Positions 8,692-18,736 of a stretch of DNA of 64,000 nt are shown piece after piece. The notes under the pieces are model-generated. The model had not been told where the DNA came from, did no database searches, and worked only from the letters and a program-made list of their open reading frames with translations. The DNA comes from Pseudomonas sp. MYb327 (GTDB taxonomy: Bacteria > Pseudomonadota > Gammaproteobacteria > Pseudomonadales > Pseudomonadaceae). Within the stretch, counting starts at the first letter, position 1; every line of letters starts with the position of its first letter. A program made the position numbers and the translations under genes. The DNA lies in the NCBI RefSeq assembly GCF_040438925.1, contig NZ_CP159258.1, positions 6,016,001-6,080,000 of the forward strand, written 5' to 3'.

Positions 8692-10302
8692 TCAACTTTG
8701 TTTCCGTCCGTGAGCAAAGGTGATCCGAAAGCAGCCGCCGCCTTGGCGTGGTTTGAAGTCTAGGCGGGCCTGGTTGCTTTCGCACAGCTCACGGGACAGA
8801 TACAGCCCCAGGCCAGTGCCTTGGTGACTGGTGGTGAAGAACGGCTCGAATAACTGCGCTTGAAGGTCGGCGGCCACACCGGGGCCGTCGTCGATGACTT
8901 CGAGGATTGGCAATTGACTGGTCTGATCAATGAACAACTCCAGCCAAACCTGCGCCATGTCGTGATCCTGGGCGCTGTGACGCCAGGCATTGCGGATGAG
9001 GTTGTCGAGTATCTGGTGTAGCTGGTTCGGGTCCATCAAAGTCTTGAATTCTCCCGCAGCGATGCGCAGATGAATCTGCTGGCGATCAGTCGCTCGCTCA
9101 CGGATTTCGGCCACGAACTGTTCCAGCCAAGGTTTCAGGTCGAGTCGTTGCGGCAAGGTTTGCTGGCGCCGGGACAATTGCAGGACGTTTTCGATAACCC
9201 GATTCATTCGCTGAGAGTGGTCTTGAATAATCTGCGTCAGACGTCGATCCGCGCCGTTCAGTTCCTCTGATTCACGCAATAGCTGCGCGGCATGACTAAT
9301 GGCGCCCAGCGGGTTGCGGATTTCATGGGCGATACCAGCGGTGAGGCGCCCGAGGGCAGCGAGCTTGAGTTGCTGCGCCTGTTGGGCGATCTGGGCGAGG
9401 TCTTCGAGAAAGACCAGTGTCTGGTGGTTCGGACTTGAGTCCAGCGCAATGAAGCTCGGTTGCAGTTCCTGGCCGCTGCTGGCAATTTTCAGGCTCTGCG
9501 GGCGCAGTGTGGGGTTGTTGAGCCACATCTGCAGGCGTTCCACCAAGGCCGGGAAGTGTTCGTCAATCAGCCGGCCTTCGAGACGCTCGCTAGCGAGCAG
9601 GCTCAAGGCGCTATGGTTGGCCAGTTGCACGCGTCGTTGCTCATCGAGCACCAGGATGCCGGTGCGCATGCGTTGCAGGATCAGCGCATTGAGTGTTTCC
9701 AGGCCGACGACTTCACTGGCCTTTTGTTCGGCCAGGGTTTCGCTGACCTCCAGTCGCCGGATCAGGGCCTGCACCAGCAAGGCCGCGGCAAAACACAAGG
9801 CGCCGAGAGTGCCGACTTGCAGATAATCGTTAGGACTGGCGGGATGACTGAAGCTCAGCAGGAAGCTCAGGCCCACGATTCCGATCGCGCCGACGGCGGC
9901 AATCAGCAGGCCGATTCGCCTTCGCAACAAGGTATTGCTGATGGCCACCGAGACGATCAGCAAGTTACCAATGGCGCTGGCTACGCCGCCAGCGGCGTAG
10001 AACAGGCCGCATAACAGCAGGACGTCGATCAACGCCAGACCGAACAGATGCGTCGGTCGGCGGGTGGTCTCGACGAAGACCACCAGCAGGGTATTCAGCA
10101 CAAGGTACAACCAGCTTCCACCGCGCAGCAGGTCGTCATTGGCGGAGGTCAGCAGCCGGTTGTCCATGTTGCTGGAAATCAACAACACCAGCGTAATGCC
10201 GACGCTTAAGCGGTAGAGATGATAAAGACGCAGCAGTCGCTGGGCCTGTTTGCCGCCGGGACTGGAGGTCTCAGCGATCACTTGGACCGGGGCCTTGCTC
10301 AA
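8692..10302 (-). CDS. pilS: Sensor histidine kinase PilS
   Basis: 536 residues. Six hydrophobic helices fill residues about 30-185, followed by a PAS-like region (about 205-300). The HisKA domain has phospho-acceptor His326 in GIAHEIRNPLGAISHA, and the HATPase ends in DDGPGVA and GTGLGLYLS boxes. In P. aeruginosa PilS senses PilA in the membrane and controls PilR phosphorylation. Its start lies 32 nt inside the 3' end of the small upstream gene, so translation may be coupled. Directly followed by pilR. Confidence 0.93.
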   Translation of the reverse strand: MSKAPVQVIAETSSPGGKQAQRLLRLYHLYRLSVGITLVLLISSNMDNRLLTSANDDLLRGGSWLYLVLNTLLVVFVETTRRPTHLFGLALIDVLLLCGLFYAAGGVASAIGNLLIVSVAISNTLLRRRIGLLIAAVGAIGIVGLSFLLSFSHPASPNDYLQVGTLGALCFAAALLVQALIRRLEVSETLAEQKASEVVGLETLNALILQRMRTGILVLDEQRRVQLANHSALSLLASERLEGRLIDEHFPALVERLQMWLNNPTLRPQSLKIASSGQELQPSFIALDSSPNHQTLVFLEDLAQIAQQAQQLKLAALGRLTAGIAHEIRNPLGAISHAAQLLRESEELNGADRRLTQIIQDHSQRMNRVIENVLQLSRRQQTLPQRLDLKPWLEQFVAEIRERATDRQQIHLRIAAGEFKTLMDPNQLHQILDNLIRNAWRHSAQDHDMAQVWLELFIDQTSQLPILEVIDDGPGVAADLQAQLFEPFFTTSHQGTGLGLYLSRELCESNQARLDFKPRQGGGCFRITFAHGRKQS

Positions 10303-10504
10303 GGTGAGCCTGGCTGCAATACCACTGTTGTTGAAGGCTCAGCGCACGGTCGCGGGGCAGGTGCACGCCGCAATGGGCGCAGCGGACCATGGGCGCCGCT
10401 TCCAGCTCGGCGGAAGATTTGGGTGCAGAAGCCTGGCCCTTGTACTTGCGCCAGAACCACACGGCGGCGGCAATCACGGCGATCCAGAATAATAAACGAA
10501 GCAT
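10271..10504 (-). CDS. Small membrane-anchored zinc-ribbon protein upstream of pilS (PP0621-like)
   Basis: 77 residues: an N-terminal membrane helix (LRLLFWIAVIAAAVWFWRKY), a polar linker, and a C-terminal CAHC...C pattern (RCAHCGVHLPRD and WYCSQAH) that looks like a small zinc ribbon. It overlaps the first 32 nt of pilS in another frame. Proteins of this kind sit before pilS in other pseudomonads; no function is established to my knowledge. The overlap suggests translational coupling with the sensor kinase. The AUG follows an AGCTCACC context without a strong ribosome site. Confidence 0.8.
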   Translation of the reverse strand: MLRLLFWIAVIAAAVWFWRKYKGQASAPKSSAELEAAPMVRCAHCGVHLPRDRALSLQQQWYCSQAHLEQGPGPSDR

Positions 10505-10593
10505 GGTGAGCTGCTTTATGACGGATGAATCGCCAGTTTAGCCAAGGACATGACAGGCGCACAGCGTATTCACGCGGCATAAAAACGGTGCAA

Positions 10594-10620
10594 TAAAAAA
10601 GGGAGACTCAAGAGTCTCCC
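10594..10620 (-). terminator. Rho-independent terminator of bamD
   Basis: A perfect 9-bp stem GGGAGACTC/GAGTCTCCC with a 2-nt apex lies 20 nt past the bamD stop. On the minus strand it is followed by TTTTTT. Confidence 0.85.
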
Positions 10621-10640
10621 TTTCTGCACCGCCGGTCGTG

Positions 10641-11663
10641 TCAGTCGAACACGCCGAAGGTCATGTAGCTGAACCACGAGCGGTCTTCATTGTTGCCTTC
10701 CGCTTCGTGTTCCTCTTCCTTGATCACGTCGCCATCGGCATCTTTAGGCTTGAGCTCGTTCGGAATCGCGTCTTTGGCGTCCTGGAATTGCTTCTGCACG
10801 TCCTGGTTGGCGCGGGTTTCTCCCGGCGGCAGCGGAGGACGGGATTCGATCAGGCCCAGGGTCGCCTTGCTCAGCCATGAACGGTTATCGGCTTCGTCCA
10901 TCGACGGCACGAACTGACCGTCCACCAGGCTTGGGTGATTCGGGTAGTTGAGCTTCAAGGTTTCGAGGCTGGTGGTCGCCAGTTCGTCCAGGTGCAGACG
11001 CTGATAGGCTTCGGTCATCACCGCCAGGCCGTCGGCCACCGAAGGGGTTTCCTGGAAGTTTTCCACTACGTAACGGCCACGGTTCGCGGCGGCAACATAG
11101 GCCTGACGGGTCAGGTAGTAGTGGGCAACGTGAATCTCATAGGCGGCCAGCAGGTTGCGCAGGTAGATCATGCGCTGCTTGGCATCCGGCGAGTAGCGGC
11201 TGTTCGGGAAGCGGCTGGTCAGCTGGGCGAACTCGTTGTAGGAGTCGCGGGCGGCGCCAGGGTCACGCTTGGTCATGTCCAGCGGCAGGAAGCGCGACAG
11301 CAGGCCGACGTCCTGGTCGAAAGAAGTCAGACCCTTGAGGTAGTAGGCGTAATCGACGTTCGGATGCTGCGGGTGCAGACGAATGAAGCGCTCGGCAGCG
11401 GCTTTCGCAGCCTCTGGCTCGGCATTCTTGTAGTTGGCGTAGATGAGTTCGAGTTGCGCCTGGTCGGCATAGCGACCGAACGGATAACGCGATTCCAGAG
11501 CCTTCAGCTTGGCGGTAGCGCTGGTGTAGCTGTTGTTGTCCAGATCAGCCTGAGCCTGTTGGTACAACTCGACTTCACTCAGGTTTTCGTCTACGACTTC
11601 CTTCGATGAGCAAGCAGCGGTCAATGCGAGGATGGCGATCAGCAGCAGGTGTTTCACTTGCAT
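10641..11663 (-). CDS. bamD: Outer membrane assembly lipoprotein BamD (ComL/YfiO)
   Basis: 340 residues from ATG 11663. The longer upstream frame runs through the divergent promoter region and is not used. The signal peptide ends in the lipobox LTAACSS, so Cys is lipidated. The body contains TPR repeats (for example [19 protein letters not shown]) of the YfiO domain, residues about 35-240. The Gln/Glu-rich tail after about 270 is longer than in E. coli BamD (245 residues), as is usual in Pseudomonas. BamD is the essential lipoprotein partner of BamA. Divergent from rluD. Confidence 0.93.
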   Translation of the reverse strand: MQVKHLLLIAILALTAACSSKEVVDENLSEVELYQQAQADLDNNSYTSATAKLKALESRYPFGRYADQAQLELIYANYKNAEPEAAKAAAERFIRLHPQHPNVDYAYYLKGLTSFDQDVGLLSRFLPLDMTKRDPGAARDSYNEFAQLTSRFPNSRYSPDAKQRMIYLRNLLAAYEIHVAHYYLTRQAYVAAANRGRYVVENFQETPSVADGLAVMTEAYQRLHLDELATTSLETLKLNYPNHPSLVDGQFVPSMDEADNRSWLSKATLGLIESRPPLPPGETRANQDVQKQFQDAKDAIPNELKPKDADGDVIKEEEHEAEGNNEDRSWFSYMTFGVFD

Positions 11664-11814
11664 GGCGGCTTGCGTCCCTATGACGGCCGCTGTCTTGGGC
11701 GTGGCCGTCCTGTTATGATGAGCGCCCCGTTGAATAGCCTCGGGGCAAAAGACGCCGTATTTAACCACAAGCGCGCAGCCGAAACCAAAAGCTGTGCCGA
11801 CGCCTAGTCTGAGC

Positions 11815-12777
11815 ATGTCCGATAAAATTGAACTTCGCGCAGAGGTGCCGTCCGAATTGGGCGGCCAACGCCTCGATCAAGTCGCCGCACAATTATTCGC
11901 TGAGCACTCGCGCTCGCGCCTTTCCGCCTGGATCAAAGACGGCCGCCTGACTGTGGATGGGGCGGTTATCCGCCCGCGAGACATCGTTCACGGTGGCGCC
12001 ATTCTTGAACTCACTGCCGAGCAGGAAGCTCAGGGCGAATGGATCGCTCAAGACATCGAGCTGGACATCGTCTATGAAGATGACGACATCCTGGTGATCA
12101 ACAAGCCTGCGGGCCTGGTGGTGCATCCGGCTGCTGGCCACGCTGATGGCACCTTGCTCAATGCCTTGCTGCACCACGTGCCGGACATCATTAATGTGCC
12201 CCGCGCCGGTATCGTGCATCGCCTGGACAAGGACACCACCGGTCTGATGGTGGTGGCCAAGACCATTCAAGCGCAGACGCAGCTGGTTACACAGTTGCAG
12301 AGCCGTAGCGTCAGCCGCATCTATGAATGCATCGTGATCGGCGTAGTAACGGCGGGCGGCAAGATCAACGCGCCAATCGGTCGTCATGGTCAGCAACGCC
12401 AACGCATGGCCGTGATGGAAGGTGGTAAACAAGCCGTCAGCCATTACCGCGTGCTTGAGCGTTTCCGTTCCCACACCCACGTGCGGGTGAAGCTGGAAAC
12501 CGGTCGTACGCACCAGATTCGCGTGCACATGGCGCACATCAACTACCCGTTGGTCGGAGATCCTGCCTACGGCGGTCGTTTCCGTATTCCGCCTGCGGCA
12601 AACCCCACCATGGTCGAATCCCTGAAAAATTTCCCGCGTCAGGCGCTGCATGCGCGTTTCCTGGAACTGGATCACCCGACCACCGGTCAGCGCATGAGCT
12701 GGGAGTCGCCGTTGCCGGAAGACTTCGTCTGGTTGCTGACCCTGCTTAAGCAAGACCGCGAGGCGTTCATCGGATGA
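11815..12777 (+). CDS. rluD: 23S rRNA pseudouridine synthase RluD
   Basis: 320 residues from ATG 11815. An S4 RNA-binding domain occupies about residues 18-80 ([11 protein letters not shown]...[18 protein letters not shown]), followed by the RsuA/RluD catalytic domain with the [12 protein letters not shown] motif; the catalytic aspartate is about residue 138. RluD modifies helix 69 of 23S rRNA (U1911, 1915 and 1917 in E. coli). It is divergent from bamD and overlaps pgeF by ATGA, an arrangement conserved in many gammaproteobacteria. Confidence 0.95.
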   Translation: MSDKIELRAEVPSELGGQRLDQVAAQLFAEHSRSRLSAWIKDGRLTVDGAVIRPRDIVHGGAILELTAEQEAQGEWIAQDIELDIVYEDDDILVINKPAGLVVHPAAGHADGTLLNALLHHVPDIINVPRAGIVHRLDKDTTGLMVVAKTIQAQTQLVTQLQSRSVSRIYECIVIGVVTAGGKINAPIGRHGQQRQRMAVMEGGKQAVSHYRVLERFRSHTHVRVKLETGRTHQIRVHMAHINYPLVGDPAYGGRFRIPPAANPTMVESLKNFPRQALHARFLELDHPTTGQRMSWESPLPEDFVWLLTLLKQDREAFIG

Positions 12778-13499
12778 GTGACTGGCTGATTCCTGACTGG
12801 CCCGCGCCGGCCGGGGTCAAAGCCTGCGTCACCACCCGTGCGGGCGGCGTCAGTCTGGCGCCGTTCGTCAGCCTCAACCTCGGTGATCACGTCGAGGACA
12901 GCCCTGAAGCTGTCGCCGAAAACCGCCGTCGTCTTACTGATTGTTTCTCTATTCAGCCGGCCTGGTTGCAGCAGGTCCACGGCATTGTCGTGGCACATGC
13001 GGACCCGCGCCGGGTGGTCACTGCCGACGCCAGTTGGACGGCAACGCCCGGCATTGCTTGTGCAGCCATGACGGCCGATTGCCTGCCAGCGCTGTTTTGC
13101 GATCGCGCCGGCACTCGCGTTGCGGCGGCCCATGCTGGATGGCGCGGGTTGGCGGCGGGTGTGCTCGAAGCGACGCTCGACAGTCTGGACGTCCCTCCTG
13201 CCGAAGTATTGGTATGGCTAGGCCCGGCCATTGGCCCGCAAGCCTTTGAAGTCGGCCCGGAAGTACGCGAGACCTTCGTCCAGCAGTTGTCGCAAGCGGC
13301 CGAAGCTTTTGTGCCAAGCCAAAACACCGGCAAGTTCATGGCCGACATCTATATGCTCGCGCGTTTGCGTCTGGCAGCCCGCGGTGTAACGGCGGTTTAC
13401 GGCGGCGGATTCTGCACTGTCAACGATCCTCGATTCTTTTCTTACCGCCGCAGTCCCCGCACCGGTCGATTTGCCTCCCTTATCTGGCTCGAACGCTAG
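12774..13499 (+). CDS. pgeF: PgeF/YfiH multicopper-oxidase-like (laccase domain) purine nucleoside enzyme
   Basis: 241 residues, ATGA overlap with rluD. Family signatures are visible: TRAGGVSL near the start, WLQQVHG, TADCLPALFCD, VAAAHAGWRGLAAGV, WLGPAIGP and C-terminal YRRSPRTGRFASLIWL. Conserved His and Cys residues of these motifs bind zinc in YfiH/LACC1 proteins. The family was once called polyphenol oxidase; more recent work gives it a role in peptidoglycan fidelity and purine nucleoside phosphorolysis or deamination. The family assignment is firm, the physiological substrate less so. Confidence 0.9.
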   Translation: MSDWLIPDWPAPAGVKACVTTRAGGVSLAPFVSLNLGDHVEDSPEAVAENRRRLTDCFSIQPAWLQQVHGIVVAHADPRRVVTADASWTATPGIACAAMTADCLPALFCDRAGTRVAAAHAGWRGLAAGVLEATLDSLDVPPAEVLVWLGPAIGPQAFEVGPEVRETFVQQLSQAAEAFVPSQNTGKFMADIYMLARLRLAARGVTAVYGGGFCTVNDPRFFSYRRSPRTGRFASLIWLER

Positions 13500-13529
13500 A
13501 CTTGTCTGATCTGCATCAACGTCTCGACG

Positions 13530-13558
13530 CTTGAAACTCCCAGAATCGACCACATCTA
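13530..13558 (+). promoter_or_regulatory. Sigma-32-like heat-shock promoter of clpB
   Basis: CTTGAAA (13530-13536), a 13-nt spacer, then CCACATCT, closely matching the RpoH consensus CTTGAAA-N11-16-CCCCATNT. It lies 72-100 nt before the clpB start, as expected for a chaperone gene. Confidence 0.65.
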
Positions 13559-13629
13559 TTGTGGTATCTGGCAGGTTTCTTCATTCAGGATGTTTTATAG
13601 GTCCGGCCTGCTCAAAAGGAAGGTGACCC

Positions 13630-16194
13630 ATGCGTATAGACCGTTTAACAAGTAAGTTGCAGTTAGCCTTGTCCGACGCCCAATCCCTGGCCGTTGGGCT
13701 CGATCATCCGGCCATCGAGCCGGCGCATTTGATGCAAGCATTGCTCGAACAGCAGGGTGGCTCGATCAAGCCCTTGCTAATGCAGGTGGGCTTCGACATC
13801 AACAGCCTGCGTAAAGAGCTGACCAAAGAACTCGATCAGTTGCCAAAAATCCAGAACCCGACCGGCGACGTCAACATGTCGCAGGATCTGGCGCGCTTGC
13901 TCAACCAGGCCGACCGTCTGGCCCAGCAGAAGGGCGATCAATTCATTTCCAGCGAGTTGGTATTGCTCGCTGCCATGGATGAGAACAGCAAGCTCGGCAA
14001 GCTGCTGCTCGGCCAGGGTGTGAGCAAGAAAGCCCTGGAAAACGCGATCAACAACCTGCGCGGTGGCGAGGCGGTCAACGACGCCAACCACGAAGAGTCG
14101 CGCCAGGCGCTGGATAAATACACGGTAGACCTGACCAAGCGTGCCGAAGACGGCAAGCTCGACCCGGTGATCGGCCGTGACGACGAGATCCGTCGGACCA
14201 TCCAGGTGCTGCAGCGTCGCACCAAGAACAACCCGGTATTGATCGGTGAGCCTGGCGTGGGTAAAACCGCCATCGCCGAAGGCTTGGCCCAGCGCATCAT
14301 CAATGGCGAAGTGCCGGATGGCCTGAAGGGCAAGCGTCTGCTGTCCCTGGACATGGGGGCGCTGATTGCCGGTGCCAAGTATCGCGGTGAGTTCGAGGAA
14401 CGCCTGAAATCCCTGCTTAATGAACTGTCCAAGCAGGAAGGGCAGATCATTCTGTTCATCGACGAACTGCACACCATGGTCGGCGCCGGTAAGGGCGAAG
14501 GCTCGATGGACGCGGGCAACATGCTCAAGCCGGCATTGGCTCGCGGTGAGCTGCATTGCGTCGGCGCGACCACGCTCAACGAATACCGCCAATACATAGA
14601 GAAGGACGCCGCCCTTGAGCGACGCTTCCAGAAAGTGTTGGTGGACGAGCCGAGTGAAGAAGACACCATCGCCATCCTGCGTGGCCTGAAAGAGCGTTAC
14701 GAGGTTCACCACAAGGTGGCGATCACTGACGGCGCGATCATCGCGGCGGCCAAACTCAGCCATCGCTACATCACTGACCGTCAGTTGCCCGACAAGGCCA
14801 TCGACCTGATCGACGAAGCTGCCAGCCGCATCCGCATGGAGATCGACTCCAAGCCCGAAGTGCTGGATCGTCTGGAACGTCGCCTGATTCAGTTGAAGGT
14901 GGAATCCCAGGCGCTGAAGAAAGAGAGCGACGAAGCAGCGATCAAACGCCTGGAAAAACTCCAGGAAGAAATCGTTCGTCTTGAACGTGAATACTCGGAT
15001 CTGGAAGAAATCTGGAACTCGGAAAAAGCCGAGGTACAAGGCTCCGCTCAGATTCAGCAGAAGATCGAACAGTCCCGTCAGGAACTGGAAACCGCACGCC
15101 GTAAAGGCGACCTGAACCGCATGGCCGAGTTGCAGTACGGGGTGATCCCGGATCTGGAGCGCAGCCTGCAAATGGTCGACCAGCATGGCAAGAGCGAAAA
15201 CCAGTTGCTGCGCAGCAAAGTGACTGAGGAAGAAATCGCGGAAGTCGTGTCGAAGTGGACCGGTATTCCTGTGTCGAAAATGCTCGAAGGCGAGCGCGAC
15301 AAACTGATGAAGATGGAAAGCCTGTTGCACCAGCGTGTAATTGGCCAGGACGAGGCAGTGGTCGCGGTTTCCAACGCGGTGCGGCGCTCCCGTGCCGGGT
15401 TGTCCGACCCGAATCGGCCGAGCGGCTCGTTCATGTTCCTCGGCCCGACCGGTGTCGGTAAAACCGAGTTGTGCAAAGCGTTGGCCGAATTCCTCTTCGA
15501 TACTGAAGAGGCAATGGTGCGCATCGACATGTCCGAGTTCATGGAGAAACATTCCGTGGCTCGCTTGATTGGCGCGCCACCGGGATACGTAGGTTATGAA
15601 GAGGGCGGTTACCTGACCGAGGCGGTGCGTCGCAAACCTTACTCGGTGATCTTGCTGGACGAGGTCGAGAAGGCGCACCCGGATGTGTTCAACATCTTGC
15701 TGCAAGTGCTGGAAGATGGCCGTCTGACCGACAGCCATGGCCGCACGGTGGATTTCAAGAACACCGTGATCGTCATGACTTCCAACCTGGGCTCGGTGCA
15801 AATCCAGGAGCTGGTGGGTGATCGTGAAGCGCAACGTGCAGCGGTAATGGACGCGATTTCCTCGCACTTCCGGCCGGAGTTCATCAACCGGGTCGACGAA
15901 GTGGTGATCTTCGAGCCATTGGCGCGGGATCAGATCGCTGGCATTACCGAGATCCAGTTGGGTCGTCTGCGCAGTCGCTTGACCGAGCGCGAGCTGACGC
16001 TGGAACTCAGCCCTGAGGCCATGGATAAGCTGATCGCAGTAGGTTATGACCCGGTGTACGGCGCACGTCCGCTGAAACGTGCGATCCAGCGCTGGATCGA
16101 AAACCCGCTGGCACAGCTGATTTTGTCGGGACGTTTCATGCCCGGTGATACCGCCAAAGGGGTAGTGGAGAACGACGAAATCGTCTTCGTCTGA
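13630..16194 (+). CDS. clpB: ATP-dependent chaperone ClpB
   Basis: 854 residues, the normal length. Ribosome site AAGGAAGG. Clp_N double repeat 1-145; first AAA+ module with Walker A GEPGVGKT at about 206; a long coiled-coil middle domain at about 410-520 (rich in Glu/Arg/Leu); second AAA+ module with GPTGVGKTE at about 605; ClpB D2-small domain at the end. ClpB is a cytosolic disaggregase working with DnaK/DnaJ/GrpE. Heat-shock control is supported by the sigma-32-like promoter upstream. A strong terminator follows. Confidence 0.97.
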   Translation: MRIDRLTSKLQLALSDAQSLAVGLDHPAIEPAHLMQALLEQQGGSIKPLLMQVGFDINSLRKELTKELDQLPKIQNPTGDVNMSQDLARLLNQADRLAQQKGDQFISSELVLLAAMDENSKLGKLLLGQGVSKKALENAINNLRGGEAVNDANHEESRQALDKYTVDLTKRAEDGKLDPVIGRDDEIRRTIQVLQRRTKNNPVLIGEPGVGKTAIAEGLAQRIINGEVPDGLKGKRLLSLDMGALIAGAKYRGEFEERLKSLLNELSKQEGQIILFIDELHTMVGAGKGEGSMDAGNMLKPALARGELHCVGATTLNEYRQYIEKDAALERRFQKVLVDEPSEEDTIAILRGLKERYEVHHKVAITDGAIIAAAKLSHRYITDRQLPDKAIDLIDEAASRIRMEIDSKPEVLDRLERRLIQLKVESQALKKESDEAAIKRLEKLQEEIVRLEREYSDLEEIWNSEKAEVQGSAQIQQKIEQSRQELETARRKGDLNRMAELQYGVIPDLERSLQMVDQHGKSENQLLRSKVTEEEIAEVVSKWTGIPVSKMLEGERDKLMKMESLLHQRVIGQDEAVVAVSNAVRRSRAGLSDPNRPSGSFMFLGPTGVGKTELCKALAEFLFDTEEAMVRIDMSEFMEKHSVARLIGAPPGYVGYEEGGYLTEAVRRKPYSVILLDEVEKAHPDVFNILLQVLEDGRLTDSHGRTVDFKNTVIVMTSNLGSVQIQELVGDREAQRAAVMDAISSHFRPEFINRVDEVVIFEPLARDQIAGITEIQLGRLRSRLTERELTLELSPEAMDKLIAVGYDPVYGARPLKRAIQRWIENPLAQLILSGRFMPGDTAKGVVENDEIVFV

Positions 16195-16218
16195 TCCACG
16201 ACGGCAGGAAAATCAAAG

Positions 16219-16245
16219 AGGCCTCGCATTGCGAGGCCTTTTTTT
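16219..16245 (+). terminator. Rho-independent terminator of clpB
   Basis: AGGCCTCGC-ATT-GCGAGGCCT, a 9-bp stem with a 3-nt loop, followed by a run of seven T. Confidence 0.92.
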
Positions 16246-16378
16246 CGTTAGGCTGTTGAACTCAAAGGAAAAGGCTTGTAAAGTGCGCCCCGCAGTCAGT
16301 CACCCGCCAGGGTTTCCGCTCCCCAAGCAGGAATCCAAAATAAGTTGCAAATCATTAACTTGAAAGCAATTTAGGGGG

Positions 16379-16406
16379 TTGACAGAGGTTCTGAAGATTG
16401 TAGAAT
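16379..16406 (+). promoter_or_regulatory. Sigma-70 promoter of the tRNA-Asn/Pro/Lys operon
   Basis: TTGACA (16379-16384), 16-nt spacer, TAGAAT (16401-16406), immediately followed by a GC-rich GCGCGCC discriminator typical of stringently controlled stable-RNA promoters. The first tRNA begins about 88 nt later. The 130 nt before it, after the clpB terminator, hold nothing else I recognise. Confidence 0.75.
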
Positions 16407-16494
16407 AGCGCGCCTCAGACACACGAACGCAGCGATGCGAACGAGTCGAAGAGAACGCTGTAAAGCTTCAAAGTTGTAAATTGAAATATGTAGT

Positions 16495-16570
16495 TCCGTG
16501 ATAGCTCAGTCGGTAGAGCAAATGACTGTTAATCATTGGGTCCCAGGTTCGAGTCCTGGTCACGGAGCCA
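16495..16570 (+). tRNA. tRNA-Asn (anticodon GTT)
   Basis: 76 nt with encoded CCA. Acceptor arms TCCGTGA and TCACGGA pair fully; the anticodon loop reads CTGTTAA; the T arm contains GGTTCGAGTCC. Confidence 0.97.
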
Positions 16571-16579
16571 ATTTCAAAC

Positions 16580-16656
16580 CGGGGTATAGCGCAGTCCGGT
16601 AGCGCGCCTGCTTTGGGAGCAGGATGTCAGGAGTTCGAATCCCCTTACCCCGACCA
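16580..16656 (+). tRNA. tRNA-Pro (anticodon TGG), copy 1
   Basis: 77 nt with encoded CCA. Acceptor arms CGGGGTA/TACCCCG; anticodon stem CCTGC/GCAGG with loop TTTGGGA, giving anticodon TGG; T loop GTTCGAAT. Identical over its full length to the copy at 16834. Confidence 0.97.
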
Positions 16657-16661
16657 TTTTT

Positions 16662-16737
16662 GGGTCGTTAGCTCAGTTGGTAGAGCAGTTGGCTTTTAAC
16701 CAATTGGTCGTAGGTTCGAATCCCACACGACCCACCA
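16662..16737 (+). tRNA. tRNA-Lys (anticodon TTT)
   Basis: 76 nt with encoded CCA. Acceptor arms GGGTCGT/ACGACCC; anticodon loop CTTTTAA; T arm GGTTCGAATCCC. Confidence 0.97.
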
Positions 16738-16803
16738 TTTTTGAAACCAGTTAACGCTGGAATCGAATCTTAAGATCAGAGGCCAAAAGCGCTGATCGAA
16801 GAA

Positions 16804-16830
16804 GGCGACTTGTAAAGGTCGCCTTTTTTT
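16804..16830 (+). terminator. Terminator after the Asn-Pro-Lys tRNA operon
   Basis: GGCGAC (16804-16809) pairs with GTCGCC (16818-16823) and is followed by TTTTTTT. The T run ends only 3 nt before the second tRNA-Pro gene. Confidence 0.82.
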
Positions 16831-16833
16831 TAC

Positions 16834-16910
16834 CGGGGTATAGCGCAGTCCGGTAGCGCGCCTGCTTTGGGAGCAGGATGTCAGGAGTTCGAATCCCCTT
16901 ACCCCGACCA
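16834..16910 (+). tRNA. tRNA-Pro (anticodon TGG), copy 2
   Basis: 77 nt, base-for-base the same as the tRNA-Pro at 16580, but with unrelated flanks. It begins 3 nt after the T run of a terminator and has its own terminator downstream, so it needs either read-through or a promoter embedded in the 16738-16803 segment. Confidence 0.96.
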
Positions 16911-16919
16911 TATTAAAAA

Positions 16920-16951
16920 TCCCCGTATCGAAAGATACGGGGATTTTTTTT
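16920..16951 (+). terminator. Terminator after tRNA-Pro copy 2
   Basis: CCCCGTATC-GAAA-GATACGGGG, a 9-bp stem closed by a GNRA tetraloop, followed by ATTTTTTTT. Confidence 0.92.
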
Positions 16952-17055
16952 GCCTTAAAAAAAGCTCTTCATTTCAAGTCATCGTACAACCTGCCGATAA
17001 CGAGCTGTCGGGGCATAGCCCTCCAGTCAAGCCAACAAAAACAAAGGCACTCGTT

Positions 17056-18681
17056 ATGTTTCTTCGCCAGTTGAATATTGCCCCCCGTGCCGCACTGGGG
17101 TTTGCCTTGATCGCAGTGCTCGTCGCGTTGCTCGGGATTTTTGCCCTGGGGCAAATGTCGAGTATCCGCGAGAGCGAGGTGGCGGTGGAGAAGCAATGGC
17201 TGCCAAGCATTCGCGGCGGTGACGAGATCCGCGAGTTGATGTTGCGCATCCGCACCATTTCCTTGCGGATGGCTCTGGATCAGGATCCGAAAAACATCCC
17301 GGTTTACCGTAGCCAGATGGACACCCGCGATAAAGAGCTGAGCGAGAAGATTGCCTCTTACGACAAGCTTGTGGACACCGCCGAAGGTCAGGCCTTGTAC
17401 GACCAATTCAAAACCACCTTCGCCGCCTATCGCTCCGGTATCGCCCAGTCGTTCACCTTGGCCGAGCAAGGTCACCGAGACGAATTGACCAAACTGCTGC
17501 TGGTCGACATGAAGACCGTGGTCGATGGATCGGGCAAACAGCTCAACGATTTGGCCGACCTGTTCGCCAAGCAGGTCGCCACGGAAAGTCAGAAATCCGC
17601 AGCTCACTACGAAACATCGCGGACGATCGTCAGCCTGTTTATCGCGCTTGCCGCGTTGGCGACCGTCGGCCTGGCCATGTTGCTGACCCGCAGCATCGTC
17701 AGACCTCTGAGCGAAGCCGTGAGCGCCGCAGAGCATGTGGCGCAAGGTGATCTGACTCGCCCGATCGAAACCCATGGCAATGACGAAGTCAGCCGTTTGC
17801 TCAAGGCCTTGGCGACTATGCAGCAAAACCTGCGAGAAACCCTGCAAGGCATCAGTGGTTCGGCCACGCAATTGGCCACGGCAGCCGATGAGTTGAACGC
17901 GGTCACCCTCGACAGTACCCAAGGCCTGCAGCAACAGAACAAAGAGATTGAGCAGGCCGCGACGGCGGTCAATGAAATGACGACGGCTGTAGAAGAGGTC
18001 GCATGCAACGCGGTGTCCACTTCTGACGCAACCCGTCAGTCCAGTGAATCGGCGCATCTGGGGCAGGAGCGGGTCAGCGAAACTGCCAGCGCCATTAGCT
18101 CGCTGGCCAATGATGTGCAGAGCACGGGCGAATTGGTGCAGTCCCTGGCCGATCAGTCCCAGGATATTGGCAAGGTGCTGGATGTGATTCGTGCCATTGC
18201 CGAGCAAACCAACTTGCTGGCGCTCAATGCGGCGATTGAGGCGGCTCGTGCGGGGGAGAGCGGTCGTGGATTCGCGGTGGTGGCCGATGAAGTGCGTGCG
18301 CTGGCCTATCGGACCCAGCAATCGACCCAGGAAATCGAGCAAATGGTGCAAGGCATGCGCAATGGCTCGAGCCTGGCCGTGGATGCCATGAACGCCAGTG
18401 CCTCCCGTGCTGCCAGCACGCTGGTCCTGGCCGAGCGGGCAGGTGAGGCGCTGCAAACCATCACCGCGTCGGTCCATGAAATTCATGAGCGCAACCTGGT
18501 GATCGCCAGCGCGGCTGAAGAACAGGCGCAAGTGGCGCGTGAGGTCGATCGCAACCTGGTGAATATTCGTGATCTGTCAGTGCGTTCGGCTGCCGGAGCA
18601 GATCAGACCAGCGCGTCGAGCCATGAATTGTCGCAGTTGGCGAATGCCCTGCAGGGGATGGTGCGGCGTTTTCGGGTGTAA
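17056..18681 (+). CDS. Methyl-accepting chemotaxis protein
   Basis: 541 residues from ATG 17056; the open frame extends upstream through the tRNA-Pro and is not coding there. TM1 about 10-32; periplasmic four-helix-bundle-type ligand domain about 35-190 ([23 protein letters not shown]); TM2 about 191-212; HAMP about 213-265 ([22 protein letters not shown]); signalling domain with the conserved hairpin tip [20 protein letters not shown] at about 381-401. The ligand cannot be told from sequence. It lacks a CheR-tethering pentapeptide at the C terminus. It is a lone transducer gene with no che genes nearby. Confidence 0.93.
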   Translation: MFLRQLNIAPRAALGFALIAVLVALLGIFALGQMSSIRESEVAVEKQWLPSIRGGDEIRELMLRIRTISLRMALDQDPKNIPVYRSQMDTRDKELSEKIASYDKLVDTAEGQALYDQFKTTFAAYRSGIAQSFTLAEQGHRDELTKLLLVDMKTVVDGSGKQLNDLADLFAKQVATESQKSAAHYETSRTIVSLFIALAALATVGLAMLLTRSIVRPLSEAVSAAEHVAQGDLTRPIETHGNDEVSRLLKALATMQQNLRETLQGISGSATQLATAADELNAVTLDSTQGLQQQNKEIEQAATAVNEMTTAVEEVACNAVSTSDATRQSSESAHLGQERVSETASAISSLANDVQSTGELVQSLADQSQDIGKVLDVIRAIAEQTNLLALNAAIEAARAGESGRGFAVVADEVRALAYRTQQSTQEIEQMVQGMRNGSSLAVDAMNASASRAASTLVLAERAGEALQTITASVHEIHERNLVIASAAEEQAQVAREVDRNLVNIRDLSVRSAAGADQTSASSHELSQLANALQGMVRRFRV

Positions 18682-18698
18682 TTGCTTCAGAAAAAAAA

Positions 18699-18726
18699 TG
18701 TGGGAGCTGGCAGGCCAGCTCCCACA
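18699..18726. repeat. Hairpin repeat (REP-like) between convergent genes, probable bidirectional terminator
   Basis: TGTGGGAGCTGG and CCAGCTCCCACA form a 12-bp stem with a CAGG loop. It is flanked by A8 on the left and GGTTTTT on the right, so it can terminate both the chemoreceptor and ndh transcripts. The sequence is of the dispersed Pseudomonas GGGAGCTGGC type. Confidence 0.8.
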
Positions 18727-18736
18727 GGTTTTTATA

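Noticed and set aside
13777..15867. A 696-codon open frame on the minus strand inside clpB
   Set aside because: It is antisense to a fully recognisable ClpB, has no family features and reflects high-GC codon structure of the real gene.
16580..16910. Duplicated tRNA-Pro as attachment sites of an integrated element
   Set aside because: The 177 nt between the copies hold only tRNA-Lys and a terminator, and there is no integrase or foreign cargo; repeats cover the entire tRNA rather than just its 3' end.
16969..18531. A 520-codon open frame antisense to the chemoreceptor gene
   Set aside because: His/Gln/Arg-rich composition typical of an antisense shadow; the plus strand has a clear chemoreceptor.
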